Below are positions 46,196-56,735 of a stretch of 58,469 nt of DNA, piece by piece. Source of the stretch: Aphelidium insulamus (taxonomy: Eukaryota > Aphelidiomycota > Aphelidea > Aphelidiaceae); assembly GCA_036784855.1 (NCBI GenBank), contig JAZDSV010000070.1:1-58469 (forward strand), in the 5' to 3' direction. The position numbers were made by a program, and so were the translations under genes. The notes beneath the pieces were generated by a model. That model was not told the DNA's origin, did no database searches, and saw only the letters and a list, made by a program, of their open reading frames with translations. Numbering within the stretch: the first letter of the stretch is position 1; each line of letters begins with the position of its first letter.

Positions 46196-47107
46196 ATGCC
46201 CCGGGCAACTGTTACCGCCAGCGCGCTATTCGCCGCATGGACTGCGTGGCTGGAGGCGTGCGTGCATGAACTGCTGCACAAACACCAGTGCTACCCGCCA
46301 CACCAATTCGAGCAGGTGCGGTGGCGTGCGTCGACTGGAGGTGGTGGTGGTGGTGGTTGTCAAGATGTTGGCGATAAATATGCTGATGCTAAAGATGATG
46401 CAACGCCGACGGCGGCCACAGTGCTGATACACCGGCACCGGCACCCGGCATTGCGAGACTACGTGGCACAGCATGTGGCCGTGGTGCTGCAGCATCTGCG
46501 GGCCGGCACACTGGCCGCGGTGCGTCTGAGTATATCCGCGACGCCGGATGGAGGAGAAGGAGGTGGAGGCGGGTCTGTGGACTACGAGTGGCACACCGTG
46601 GAGAATGAGTTGGGCATGGGTGCACTGCGGCGCGAGTACCCGCCAGACACCACGGTGCCACTCGAAGATTTGCTGCAGTCGGTCAGCGCGGAACTCCCTG
46701 AGGGTGACACTAGCAGTAGTGGTGGTGGTGGTGGTGGTGGTAGTGCTGGTGCTGGAATGGCTCTGGCCACACGCACAATGGGCGCCATTCTAATGCGGCT
46801 GGCCTCACTTCCTCCGCCATCACCCACACCACATCAGCCAGCATCGACTCTGTCACCAACGCCGCAGCATACAGTTTATGCCGCAATCACTACCGCCACC
46901 GAGCCCAATTGGCAGCTGTCTATAAAGACACGGCGCCGACTGCCGGCTGATGCGCACGGCTGGCTTCCGTGCCGCGTGGACCGGAAGGGCAAGGCGCCGG
47001 CCGCACAACACCGCGTCCAACACTTGTACCGCGCCGACTGGGGCGTCTTTGAGTGGACAGTGCAGCGCCGGCTCGCCATGTATGATGAGTATGGCTGCTG
47101 TAAGTAG
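46196..47107 (+). CDS. HORMA-domain protein, REV7/MAD2L2-like
   Basis: Single exon, 303 residues. Resemblance to Rev7 in the N-terminal helix and first strand (ACVHELLHKHQCYPPHQFEQ), in HRHRHPALRDYVAQHVAVVL, in strand VRLSISATPD, and in the late EWTVQRRL segment. Two Gly-rich insertions, (Gly)7 near 46340 and near 46720, plus a Pro-rich segment expand loops. Rev7 is the accessory subunit of DNA polymerase zeta and part of shieldin-like complexes in animals. Assignment is by pattern; other HORMA members such as Atg101 or Mad2 fit less well. Confidence 0.55.
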   Translation: MPRATVTASALFAAWTAWLEACVHELLHKHQCYPPHQFEQVRWRASTGGGGGGGCQDVGDKYADAKDDATPTAATVLIHRHRHPALRDYVAQHVAVVLQHLRAGTLAAVRLSISATPDGGEGGGGGSVDYEWHTVENELGMGALRREYPPDTTVPLEDLLQSVSAELPEGDTSSSGGGGGGGSAGAGMALATRTMGAILMRLASLPPPSPTPHQPASTLSPTPQHTVYAAITTATEPNWQLSIKTRRRLPADAHGWLPCRVDRKGKAPAAQHRVQHLYRADWGVFEWTVQRRLAMYDEYGCCK

Positions 47108-47144
47108 ACGCCTCTCTGCACAGAGGGTCCATACATGTGTATTG

Positions 47145-47447
47145 TCAAGTGGTGTCCGTGGTGCCAGCAGCTGCGGCAGCCACGCCATCATCCGGTTGGC
47201 GCCACCACTCCACCACTAGATCGCGGTGTGCCTGCTCCCGTGCCCGTCGCCGCTCCGCCGCCACCTGGTTGTTGTGTGCGCGGTGTGCCACGCGCTGCCG
47301 GTGCATGCACTCGGTCATGGCGTCCGCGACGGCCGTGCAGTCGTTGGTCATCAGGCGCTGCCACACGCCGCCCTCGATGCACCGGGTGTGCGCCTCGATC
47401 TCGGCGCGGCACGGCTCGTACTTTGGGTCGTCTTTCAGCGGGTGCAT
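47145..47447 (-). CDS. Twin CX9C mitochondrial protein, Cmc2-like
   Basis: Single frame of 100 residues starting MHPLKDDPKYEPC. Two exact CX9C motifs, CRAEIEAHTRC and CTAVADAMTEC, form a CHCH hairpin. The MHP start and the following basic helix (RRRAREQAHRDLVVEWWR) match Cmc1/Cmc2 proteins, intermembrane-space factors for cytochrome c oxidase assembly. Choice of Cmc2 over Cmc1 is uncertain. Convergent with the REV7-like gene, 37 bp apart. Confidence 0.68.
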   Translation of the reverse strand: MHPLKDDPKYEPCRAEIEAHTRCIEGGVWQRLMTNDCTAVADAMTECMHRQRVAHRAHNNQVAAERRRAREQAHRDLVVEWWRQPDDGVAAAAAGTTDTT

Positions 47448-47719
47448 GCGTAGTGCGTGCAGTATATTATATATTATAGTGTTGATTGAGACCGCCTGTA
47501 TTGAAGGCACTGTCCCGTCTCTACAGTCGGCACTTCACAGCATACGATACATACGGACATATGCATTGTATTTGGGGGCATAATAAATGTGGCTGATGTT
47601 TATTAGTGCAACTGTTGAAAAATTGTAAACCGTGAAGGCCGCATAGGTTGCGCCTTTGTTTAGCTAGTTGCCTAGCAACGCTTTGAGCATTAGTGACTGA
47701 AGCACCCGCGCTGCTTCCT

Positions 47720-48023
47720 CATCTTGATAAGACTTGAGGTGAAGCGCGCGTTGCTTGCACTCACTCTGCTTGAAGGTAATAGATCTTGATAAGACTTGAG
47801 GTGAAGCGCGCGTTGCTTGCACTCACTCTGCTTGAAGGTAATAGATCTTGATAAGACTTGAGGTGAAGCGCGCGTTGCTTGCACTCACTCTGCTTGAAGG
47901 TAATAGATCTTGATAAGACTTGAGGTGAAGCGCGCGTTGCTTGCACTCACTCTGCTTGAAGGTAATAGATCTTGATAAGACTTGAGGTGAAGCGCGCGTT
48001 GCTTGCACTCACTCTGCTTGAAG
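47720..48023. repeat. 62-bp minisatellite, five copies
   Basis: GATAAGACTTGAGG recurs at 47726, 47788, 47850, 47912 and 47974, spacing exactly 62 bp, copies nearly identical. Each includes GAAGCGCGCGTTGCTTGCAC. As 62 is not a multiple of three and all frames cycle, it is unlikely to code. It ends about 185 bp before the first EF-hand-family gene. Confidence 0.97.
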
Positions 48024-48207
48024 ATCACGAGAGTCCTAACCGGAGAATCTCAATAACAGAGCACTCAAGGTCGTCAGTCACGTCGGACTGAACCAGAGTT
48101 TCTTTAAGCGATCTTCTTAAAGTGGCAAAAACCTTCTTAAAGTGGCGCAGATTGCCACTTTTAGTAAGGCTATTGAAAAGGGTGCACAAAGCACTCAACT
48201 AGTGAAA

Positions 48208-49250
48208 ATGATTACTGATTTGACGCGCTTCTCGGCCGTGGCCGCCACGTGCATGCTGCTTGCCATCGGTGCAAATGCCGAGGCGGTGGCCAAGCCCCCG
48301 GTAGATTTGGCAAAGCCACCGGTGGAGTTGGCCAAACCATCGGCACAGGTGGCCAAAACCACGGGCAAAGTGTGCGCAGAGGGCGACGGCCCTGCCACCA
48401 ACACCACGATCATTCAAGCGATGTTTCCAGGGCAATTTTTTAACTTTACGGAAAATACTGCAATTAGTATGCTTGCATTTGACGATAACAAGGATGGATT
48501 GCTGCAGCAGGATGAGCTGAACGAGTTTTTCGTAACCAATGGAAATTATTCCGCGGCTTACACCAACCTCTTCAAGGACTTTGACCTTGATGGTAGGCTT
48601 CTATTTTTATTTGTACACTAGTTGATCTCACTGCATTATTAGGTGACAAGGGCATCAACGCGCAAGAGTTGAATGCTGTCATGGAGCAGATTGCAAATGT
48701 CACCTTCACCGGCTGCGCTGGGCTCTGCAACGCGGTCCAGGCCAAGTTGGACTCGTGTCACTTTCTGGACGATGTCGATATGCGCAATGGTACTACTGCC
48801 GACGCGAAGCACGTAAAAGACCAGCAGGACGCTTATATGCTGCTGGCCAGTTGCCGCCTAGGATATCCCGAGTTTGACAAGTTTGGCAAGTGCGTCAAAG
48901 AGTCGCCGTGTGACGGCATCTCAAAGTGTGTCGAGAAGGGACGGCGATGTCCCTATGGCATTTGCAACTTACTTGAAATTGGAGTCATCGAGCCGCACAG
49001 TAGCAACCTCACATCGGCCATTCGCACTGATGAGAAATCCATCAAGGCTTCCCATACGAAGGGCAGATGGTACTGGGCGGCCTTGCTCGCCACTTCAGCA
49101 ACTAGCGGATTGGCACTGAGAGGTTTGCTTGGAGGAGGCAGCGCGTTGTTGACAATGGGAAGTGCGGCGGGTTTGGTAGTGTCGGTGGCTCTAATTGTAT
49201 TTATTATCCACCGAACATATTATCGCAACTCCATGTACTTGGTTAACTAA
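48208..49250 (+). CDS. EF-hand/Cys-rich secreted single-pass protein, family member 1 (intact)
   Basis: Exons 48208-48592 and 48643-49250; 993 nt, 330 residues. Signal peptide (ATCMLLAIGANA), a Lys-Pro spacer with repeats of the VAKPPVDLAKPPVELAKPSA type, then the family signature VCAEGDGPATNTTI. EF-hand 1 loop DDNKDGLLQQDE and EF-hand 2 loop DLDGDKGINAQE are both canonical. A Cys module follows (GCAGLCNAVQAKLDSCHF, ASCRLGYPEFDKFGKCVKES, then KGRRCPYGIC), then one C-terminal membrane span (LVVSVALIVFIIH) and a 12-residue tail. Intron 48593-48642 splits the second EF loop. No family is recognised. Predicted to expose a calcium-binding ectodomain outside the cell or in a secretory compartment. 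Confidence 0.85.
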
Positions 49251-49616
49251 GATAGTACTAGAACAAAAGAAGTCTCGAAATATTTGCTGAACCTCTTCTA
49301 ATCGCTCATTCAACATCTTCACATCACTCGAATAAATCATGCACCTTGCAGGTGATTGTATGATTTTTACGTGGTAAGAAGGTTTCAACAACTGGACGTT
49401 TTCTGACATATTGATTGATTGATTTATTCATTAAACGTATCTAACCGGTCGGTCATGACGTTATAGTGATCGGACACACAATCGGCACACAGGTATGATG
49501 GACCCCATACGGAGTAAACCACCGAACAGTGACAGGCGCACAGTCGGGGCGTGATCAATTGTTGGCGCGCAGTGTTGTGATTGTTCTTGGCGAGTCGTAA
49601 CAGTCGATGTGACTAG

Positions 49617-49895
49617 TGTTGTTGTTGTTGTAATGGAGCTGGACGGGGCGGACCTTTACCGCGACGCCTCTGACGCTGACACTTGAGAGAGCCGAAACCG
49701 AAGTACCGAATATCTGAAGGAAACCGAAACCGCAACCGCAACGTGTTGAATGACCGAAACTGACACCCCGAAAAATCTGGCGGCACAACAACGCAGTAAA
49801 ATTCGAAAAACCGGCACAACACACTCCGGGGTTCGAACTCTATCTGCTGGCCGCCACCGTGTAGTAACTTAACCACTTGGACCACGGCGGCGGTT
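49617..49895 (-). mobile_element. tRNA-derived SINE
   Basis: On the minus strand from about 49893: pol III box A TGGTCCAAGTGG (49884-49873) and box B GAGTTCGAACCCC (49840-49828) at tRNA-like spacing, but the acceptor ends do not pair, so it is not a working tRNA. About 200 bp of unrelated body follows, ending in an (ACA)n tail (AACAACAACAACAC at 49617-49630). This is the structure of a tRNA-head SINE. No second copy is seen in the window. Confidence 0.65.
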
Positions 49896-50088
49896 TCTGA
49901 CATATGGATGTTTTTTCAGTAGATGCATTGGTTCACAACCTGACTATGCAGGTTCACAACTCGTCACCCACTCCAAGAGCAAATTGTTTATCGTTACTAA
50001 ATAACGCATAGCACCTCACCTTCTTCACGTTGATTTGGCCACTTTTCTTGATAGAAGGGATTGCGCCCCTTTTTTCATTATCGCGAAA

Positions 50089-51148
50089 ATGTTTCCGACT
50101 TGCCGTGACGGCCACGTGCGCCACGTGCATGCTGCTTGCCATAAGTGTCAGCGCCCAGCATGTGGCCAAACCACGGACAACAGAGGCGGCCAAACCACTA
50201 TCAGCAGACGTTGCCAAACCGTCGGCACACGTTTCCAAAAACATGGGCGGTGTGTGCGCTGAAGGCGATGGACCCGCAACCAACACCACGATTCTGGCTG
50301 CCCTTATCCCGACATGAATGTCACGGCCGCACAAGAAGCTGACGTAGTTTTTGCGGAACTGGACATGCACGACAACAGCGTACTGGACCACGATGAACTG
50401 AAAAACTTTGTTTTTCTAAATGACGCAGTCGCGGTAATGTATGGTGACGCGTTCAAAGATGTGGACTTGAACGATTCGTGTGCATTTTTTTCACAATTAA
50501 GGGCTTAATACTCATAGCCACGAATGTTTAGGCAACAATGCTATTGACAAGCAAGAGTTTCGAAATGTCACCGAGGCCATCACCAATGTAACCTTCACGG
50601 GCTGCATTGGGCTGTGCAATGCAGTCAAGGCCACATTGGACTCGTGTCACTTCTTCGACGAGATTGATCTGAGAAATGGAACCACTGCTGACGCGATGCA
50701 CGTAAAAGACCAGCAAATGCCCGGACGGTCCTGACCAGTTGCCGGCTAGGGGCTCCCCAGTTCGGCAAGTTTGGCAAATGTGTCAAAGAGTCGCCGTGTG
50801 GCGGGATTCCAAAGTGTGTGGCGAAGACGCGAATCTGCACTTTCAGGCTGTGCAATACGGCGGAAATTGGATTGATTGTGCCGCACATGCAAGTCTCACA
50901 ACGTCTCAGCGGCCATTCGCACTGATGAGAACTCCGTTAAACGTCAAAGATTTTTCAACAAGTGGTACGGGGCTGCACTAATTGCAACTGGACTGGCTGG
51001 CGGAGTGCCATTGAAGGAACTTGTATCCCGGGGTGGCGCGCCACTTTTGATGAGAGATGTGGCTGGTGTGGTAGTTTGGATAATAATCTCGGCCATTATC
51101 ATTCACTATCAAGCGACTCACAAATCAATGGTTGTGTTTGGTGGCTAA
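50089..51148 (+). pseudogene. EF-hand/Cys-rich family member 2, broken
   Basis: Same plan as member 1: signal-type TCATCMLLAISVSA, the signature VCAEGDGPATNTTIL, EF part LDMHDNSVLDHDELKNF, second exon GNNAIDKQEFRNV to LDSCHFF, then ESPCGGIPKCV and a C-terminal span (VVWIIISAIIIHY). Lesions: ATG 50089 is one base out of frame with the signal peptide; the frame shifts again near 50318; the intron donor has become GATTCG instead of a GT site; an A is lost near 50715 (KDQQ then stop); and a further shift lies near 50890-50930. Clearly a pseudogene. Confidence 0.88.
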
Positions 51149-51435
51149 TAGGGTGAAAGGTACTATGAAGCATATACGCCACTGCCTGCTGGTGGTGGAT
51201 TGCTTCCTTGATGCTGGACGCCGACCAAAGAAGGTCTATTGCATGGCGCTTTGAGCAAAATATAGATATTTCGGCAGGATTGTACCAGATCACATTATAA
51301 ATAGTTTTGCCTTGTGATTTGACTTAGGAGGACTAGAGTACTCGACGAATATGGATTTTTCCGAAGAAAAGTGTTTTTGCCAAGTCAAGAAGCAACACGA
51401 AATGGTTTGCGCCCTTTTTCATTCACATCACGAAA

Positions 51436-52517
51436 ATGAATCTTGCATTAACGCGCCTATCCAGCGTGGCCAACGTGCTTGCCACGTGCCTGCTGCTTGC
51501 CATTAGAGCCGGTGCCCAGTCTGCGGCCAAACCACCATCGGCAGAGATGGCCATACCATCGGCAGAGACGCCAAACCGCTATTGGCAGAGGTGGCTCAAC
51601 CTTCGGCAGACGCGGACACAGGCAGTGTGTGCGCCGAGGGCGATGGACCCGCAACCAACACGACAATTTTTGAGGTGCTCTTTCCAGGACAGAAATTCGA
51701 CACCAGCAACGATACCAACGATATATTGGCGCAAGAACAAGGACGGCTTCTGGCAACGCAATGAGATGGATGCTTTTATCTCATATCATGGAAATTTATC
51801 TGTCATTTTTGGCGATGCTTTCAACGATTTAGACCTGAATGGTAAATTCGCGTTGCTGTACAGTAACTGACGTCTTCTCATTGCACTACTTTGTCATACA
51901 TAGGCGATAAGATGGTCAATGCTCAAGAGCTGCAAAACGTCACCCAGGCCATCACCAATGTCACATTCATGGGCTGCATTGGGCTGTGCAATGCAGTCAA
52001 GGCCAAATTGGACTCGTGTCACTTCTTTGACGACATTGATATGAGAAATGGGACCAGTGCTGACGCGATGCACGTAAAAGACCAGCAAAATGCCCGGATG
52101 TTTCTTGCCAGTTGCCGGCTAGGATCGCCGGATTTCGACAAATTCGGCAAATGCGTTAAAGAGTCGCCGTGTGATGGCATTCCTCAGTGCGTCTAAAAGG
52201 GGCAGCGATGTTATAATGGCATTTGCAATTTGGTTGAAATTGGAGTCATTGAGCCGCACAGTGCCAACCTCACAACGGCCATTCTCACCGACAAGAAATC
52301 CGTCAAGGCTCAAGACTCCATTAAACGTTGGAACCGGGTTGGTTGGTTTGGTAGCCTTCTAGTTATCGGTATTGTATTAAATCGCCTGACCAGCCGAGGC
52401 AGCGCGACGCAACGTTTGCTAGATTCATTTGCCTTCGTATATCTTCTCTCTCTGGCTTTGAGATTCAACCACGAGATTATACATCGCAATCCAATGTACC
52501 TGTATGGGGGTAAATAG
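51436..52517 (+). pseudogene. EF-hand/Cys-rich family member 3, broken
   Basis: Exon 1 from ATG 51436 (MNLALTRLSSVANVLATCLL), donor GTAAAT at 51841; exon 2 from about 51903 (GDKMVNAQELQNV). Between about 51580 and 51735 the family sequence, including VCAEGDGPATNTTIF, is in another frame; two compensating indels let the main frame stay open but with altered residues. In exon 2 a TAA at 52194-52196 follows IPQCV where member 1 has a Glu codon; homology continues in the same frame to the C-terminal span and a stop at 52517. Upstream sequence resembles the 5' flanks of members 1 and 2 (CACGAAAATG). Confidence 0.85.
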
Positions 52518-52561
52518 AAGGCAGAGCATTTAACGTAAGCAGTTCTCAGCTATAGTCAAAT

Positions 52562-52710
52562 ATTGATATAGGTGTATATATGTAGATGTATATATGTAGA
52601 TGTATAGATGTAGATGTATAGATGTAGATGTATAGATGTAGATGTATAGATGTATAGATGTAGATGTATAGATGTAGATGTACAGACGTAGATGTATAGA
52701 TGTATGTACA
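52562..52710. repeat. Minisatellite of TAGATGTA words
   Basis: Irregular tandem array of 6- and 12-bp units (GTAGATGTATAGAT) directly upstream of RIB1. It is AT-rich and may overlap the RIB1 promoter. Confidence 0.92.
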
Positions 52711-52787
52711 AATAGCTGGAAGAACATTGCTCTGGCAGGCTTCAATAGTAATTGATGAACTGCATCCATCTATACAATCACGCACAG

Positions 52788-53981
52788 ATGGCATCAAGCA
52801 GTGCCGCCGTAGACCACGACCACCGCGGCGGTTCAGGGCAACAACAACACTATGCTGGGCCATCGGTGGAGTGCCACGTCCGGTCACGCATACCCACTGG
52901 CTCGCGTTTGTGTGGTGGGGTCGTCTGTGCCGAGTTTGATCTGCTACTGTACGCCGAGAGCCGGCAACTATCGCCACGCGTCATCACCTCTGTCACCACC
53001 ACCGCACACTGTCTGCAACCGATGGCATTTGTGTTTGGCGCGAGCAGGTGGCGACACAGCACTTCACTGGAGATGGAACGCGTGCCGGCGGAGACACCGC
53101 ACCAGCGCTTCGTGCGCGGCTGTCTCACCCGCTCTGCCCACAGTGACGTCATACCCGCCGCTGGTCAGCCCACTCTGCCGTGTCACCACCGCCGCCGCCA
53201 CAGCCATGAAGCCACAGCTACTGCTGCCGGAGAAGACTCGTCTCTGCCGCCGCTGGTGCGCGTGCACTCGGCGTGTTTCACGGGCGAGACGGTCTACTCG
53301 GCACGGTGTGACTGTGGCGACCAGTTACGACGCGCCATGCAACTCATGAGCCAGTCTGGTGACGGTGTCATTATCTACCTGCCGCAGGAGGGTCGCGGTA
53401 TTGGTCTCGAGGCTAAACTCATGTATGTCGTCTAAATTGCTCTTAAAGAATGGACATGTCGATACATCGTTGATACACGCACATACTGATTCATATGTAG
53501 GGCATACAATCTGCAAGATGCGGGGCATGACACGGTGGACGCCAACAGATTACTGGAACATCCTGTGGATGGCAGGCAATATGCAGTGGCTGCGGAAATT
53601 CTGCGCGACTTGAATATTGAAATGTGCCGTCTGCTCACGAACAATCCGGACAAGATTACGCAGCTGCGCCAGTCTGGCATTGACGTCGTGGAACGTGTGG
53701 CACTGCTGGGCACCGCTGCCGACCACATCATCCCGCCACCATTACTCGTATCCACAGATGCAGAATCAACTCTGGCTGGACGGCAGATGATGGCTCCATC
53801 ACCACCGCCAAACAGTGGCGTGGATCCCAAGGTAGACGCCGAGATTGATGCCGATTTGGTTGCTGTGCGCCGGGCATTGGGCAATCGCGGCCTGTTTGAC
53901 TATCTGCGGACAAAGGTGGCGCGAATGGGCCATATGATTGAGCTGGATGGCAACAGCGATGCCAGCTCGCAAGTGATGTGA
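52788..53981 (+). CDS. RIB1: GTP cyclohydrolase II (riboflavin synthesis)
   Basis: Exons 52788-53422 and 53501-53981; 1116 nt, 371 residues (an in-frame ATG at 52755 would add 11). Zinc site [20 protein letters not shown], catalytic [20 protein letters not shown] and [20 protein letters not shown] are seen. It opens the imidazole ring of GTP to give the first riboflavin intermediate. Monofunctional, not fused to DHBP synthase, as in fungi. The usual HSEC is HSAC here. The C-terminal tail of about 85 residues is an extension over bacterial RibA. It sits between the two halves of the EF-hand cluster, without obvious functional link. Confidence 0.93.
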
Positions 53982-54079
53982 TTAAAGTTGCGGATTCTAG
54001 AGTGTGCTGTCGCTGAATAAACCGTACTATGACCTTTTAAATAGCAACTGTAGGCCCATATCCATAAGGATATAACTGC

Positions 54080-54560
54080 TATTCGTCAGTCGATCCGTAA
54101 CTGAGGCTTGGACAGAGTCGCACAATCCCTGGCACCCGGCAAAGTTGACAGCCATTAGCTTGGGGATGGCCGCCTTCACTCGTCCGCAGAAATTTATCTG
54201 TCGCCTAAATTGATATGTGTCATTTTATCTCACAATAAGAACTTATTTAATATACACACTATTAACATCCGCAAGTATCTGATATCAAGAAATTGACGTG
54301 TTGCCATGAGTAGGTTGGCTGAGATTCATGAGCTTGCCAGTCGTTTGTCAGCTCTCATCATGCAGTCATGAATGCCCAATGATGCGAAATATTCCGACGA
54401 CAGGTTTCTGGGAGTGGTGCTCGGCAAACAGCGTAGTGTTCTTGATGGGTCCATCGCCGTCTGCACAATTCAATGACGCGTCTGCCATGGATGACGCCGG
54501 CGCCTTCGTGGCAGATGTCCCATTCGACAATGCTCGCGTTGCCAATATGTGTGGCACTTG
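54080..54560 (-). pseudogene. EF-hand/Cys-rich family member 5, relic
   Basis: Minus strand. 54560-54366 matches exon 1 of member 4: PASSMADASLNCADGDGPIK and NTTLFAEHH. Further on, degraded DNA still aligns (CTCATGGCAACACGTCAA). The start of exon 2 is recognisable at about 54205 (GGCGACAGATAAATTTCTGC), and the stretch coding CQGLC and SVQA follows. About 30 bp are then missing compared with member 4, between two GCC triplets, and similarity fades. Signal peptide, Cys module and membrane span are gone. Confidence 0.7.
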
Positions 54561-54672
54561 AGACGAATGGTGTCAAAAAGCAGAAAACTTTGCTCGCTTT
54601 GCTCAATATATGTAGCCTTATCATAACATCAACATTAAAAAAAACATGTATTTGCCGCTATTTAGCCCCCAT

Positions 54673-55712
54673 TTAATTTCGAATACTGATGATACTGGGA
54701 GAATCGGAAGCAATATACCAGGCTGCTGCCCACATGAGTAGACCACCAAACATATTTTGTCCCCACTCGGCCCACGGCACAGTTCCGATAAGGTTAAGAT
54801 ACATGTATAGCATGGGTGTTACGGAAGCAGCCATGGCAACGGCTGCCACATTATGCCACATCGTATTTCGCTGCGCACTAGTCACTTGATGACTGTCGGT
54901 CAAAACCGTTTTCCAGCTCCCTGCGCCGTTCATTACCGCGATATCGGCAACATTGCATCGGCCCCAAAAGCAGTGTCGACCCTTTGTCACACAATGAGAC
55001 ACCTTGCTGCATACTTTGGAGCGAACACAGCGAGCATAGTCCATGAAATCCGGTGAACCCAACCTGCAGCTAGTCAATAGCAGTGTGGCCTGGTGCTGGC
55101 GCCTAATCTCTTTTTTATCCGTAGCTGAGGCATTGAAGAAATGACACTGGTCCAACTTGGCCTGGACAGACTCGCACAGTCCTTGACATCCAATGAATTC
55201 AACAGTCAACAACTTCTTGATGGCCCTCTTCATCTCGTCTGCAGTTATTTTCCTGTCGCCTATTTGCATGATGTCATCTGACACATATAAATACTTTGGG
55301 TCATACCGTCAAAGTCTGCAAACTTTTTGATATCTGTGGCAGCAATCGATGTGTTGCCATGAGCCACTCGACTTAGATTCAAGAACACGCCACGCGACTC
55401 GGAAGCACTCATCACGCCGTCGTCATAAATGCCAAGCGATTCAAAGTACTTCGTGGACAGTTTGGCGGGAGGCGTGACGCCCGGAAACAACTCCGCAAAC
55501 AGCGTGGTGTTCTTGGCGGGCCCATCGCCCTCGGCACACGGTAATGACGCGTCTTCCATTGACGATGATGCGGGTGCCAGTGTAGCCAACGCAACATTTG
55601 ACGATGATTGAATTTCTGGTGCTGTCCGAGTGGTGGTTGGAGCGCTGGCAAGAGTTCCTCTTAGCGTGGCTGCAATGAAGCAGGCAAATATACGGCGAGT
55701 ACAGGTGCGCAT
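54673..55712 (-). CDS. EF-hand/Cys-rich secreted single-pass protein, family member 4 (intact)
   Basis: Exons 55712-55307 and 55259-54673; 993 nt, 330 residues, the same length as member 1 despite low identity. Signal peptide MRTCTRRIFACFIAATLRGT, Thr/Ser-rich spacer, signature PCAEGDGPAKNTTLFAELFP, a degenerate first EF-hand (YDDGVMSASE) and a canonical second one (DFDGDRKITADE). Cys module GCQGLCESVQAKLDQCHFF, TSCRLGSPDFMDYARCV, KGRHCFWGRCN. Membrane segment(s) near the C terminus (AAVAMAASVTPMLYMYL and GLLMWAAAWYIA). The intron (47 bp) interrupts the second EF loop at the same position as in member 1, after the Gly codon's first base. Confidence 0.83.
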
Positions 55713-56014
55713 GGTTGTTCCCTCCGCGTAATATGTGGCGCTTGTGACCTTTTACCTATCAATCCAATCACAACACGCAGACAGAGAGAGAGTAGAACGA
55801 TAAAGAAAAGACAACGAAGAAGAAAGACTCTGAGCGCGCAACTTGTACTAATCAGGGTCAAGGTTACGGTTCAACATCTACAGAGCACACAGCACAGATA
55901 TGTTTGGTGGCAGACCGCGGGCGCCATCCTCCTCCTCCACCCTCTCGTCGCTCTCGTCGCAGTCCGAGACCACCCAGCCAACATTCTCTAGCCAGGCGTC
56001 GCTCATAGCTTTGG

Positions 56015-56649
56015 ATGAGCTGCTGGTGCCGAACGTGAGTTGTATTATTGTGTGGGTAAAGAGGCGCGGTACTGACGGTGCGTGCAGGACCGTGTCTAAA
56101 ACACCAACCTACGAGTACTATGGCTTTGCGCTCTACTTGCTCTCTTACATATTCTATGGTCTGTTGTACAATTGTTTATATATAATCTTGCAGAACTGAC
56201 GCTGATGTACAGGCTTGTATATTGGATGGAGTTTCCTGCCGGACCGCGTGCTGAACGATATGGGCATAACGTATTACAGCAGTCGGTACTGGGCCCTGGC
56301 CGTCCCGTGTTACGTCATGGCATGCTTCTGTTTCCTGTTCATATGCACCGTGGCCATGGATCTGTTCAACACGCCACCACTGACCTCGAGCGACACCATC
56401 ACTGGTATGCAAGCATACTAGTAATACTAAATGGTTCACCATTCAGATGATTTCGCCAACTTGGTGCCCGTCGAGCGGCAAATGCCAACACAGCGGGGCA
56501 ATGGCCTCATTGATGACCGCATACCGGAGATTCAAGATTTGCCCATCAGCATGGTCAATGCTTGTCTGTACAGGCGGCGGCATCATCAACTTGGCAATGA
56601 CAGTGATGGCGGCGGCACAGGAAGTGCACCAGGGTCACCGATATCATAA
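56015..56649 (+). CDS. GPI19: PIG-P, GPI N-acetylglucosaminyltransferase subunit P
   Basis: Exons 56015-56034, 56088-56158, 56213-56404 and 56447-56649; 486 nt, 161 residues. TPTYEYYGFALYLLSYIFYG, FLPDRVLNDMGITYYSSRYW, NTPPLTSSDTITDD and RIPEIQDLPISMVN are the PIG-P hallmarks, with two membrane spans. It is part of the ER complex that transfers GlcNAc to phosphatidylinositol, the first step of GPI anchors. The start is uncertain: a longer Ser-rich frame from ATG 55900 (MFGGRPRAPSSSSTLSSLSS) runs into the same donor but one base out of phase. Either translation starts at 56015, or one indel hides a longer N terminus. Confidence 0.85.
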
Positions 56650-56735
56650 AACTTTTTGGTGTTGTACGCTGCGTGACATCTGCAGTTCTGGCGGCCAATC
56701 CCCGTCGCGGCAATTTCACTCTGTCAAAGCGCGCC

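Noticed and set aside
47690-48008. Repeat-encoded protein in the 62-bp array
   Set aside because: The unit is not a multiple of three, so the apparent repeated peptides are frames cycling through a DNA repeat.
47720-48023. CRISPR-like array
   Set aside because: Units are contiguous direct repeats without unique spacers, and the host is eukaryotic.
49820-49893. Functional tRNA gene
   Set aside because: Acceptor stem ends do not pair and no clean anticodon arm forms; a SINE head explains it better.
55900-56034. Ser-rich 45-codon N terminus for PIG-P
   Set aside because: It cannot be spliced in phase to the conserved part; kept only as an alternative in the PIG-P entry.
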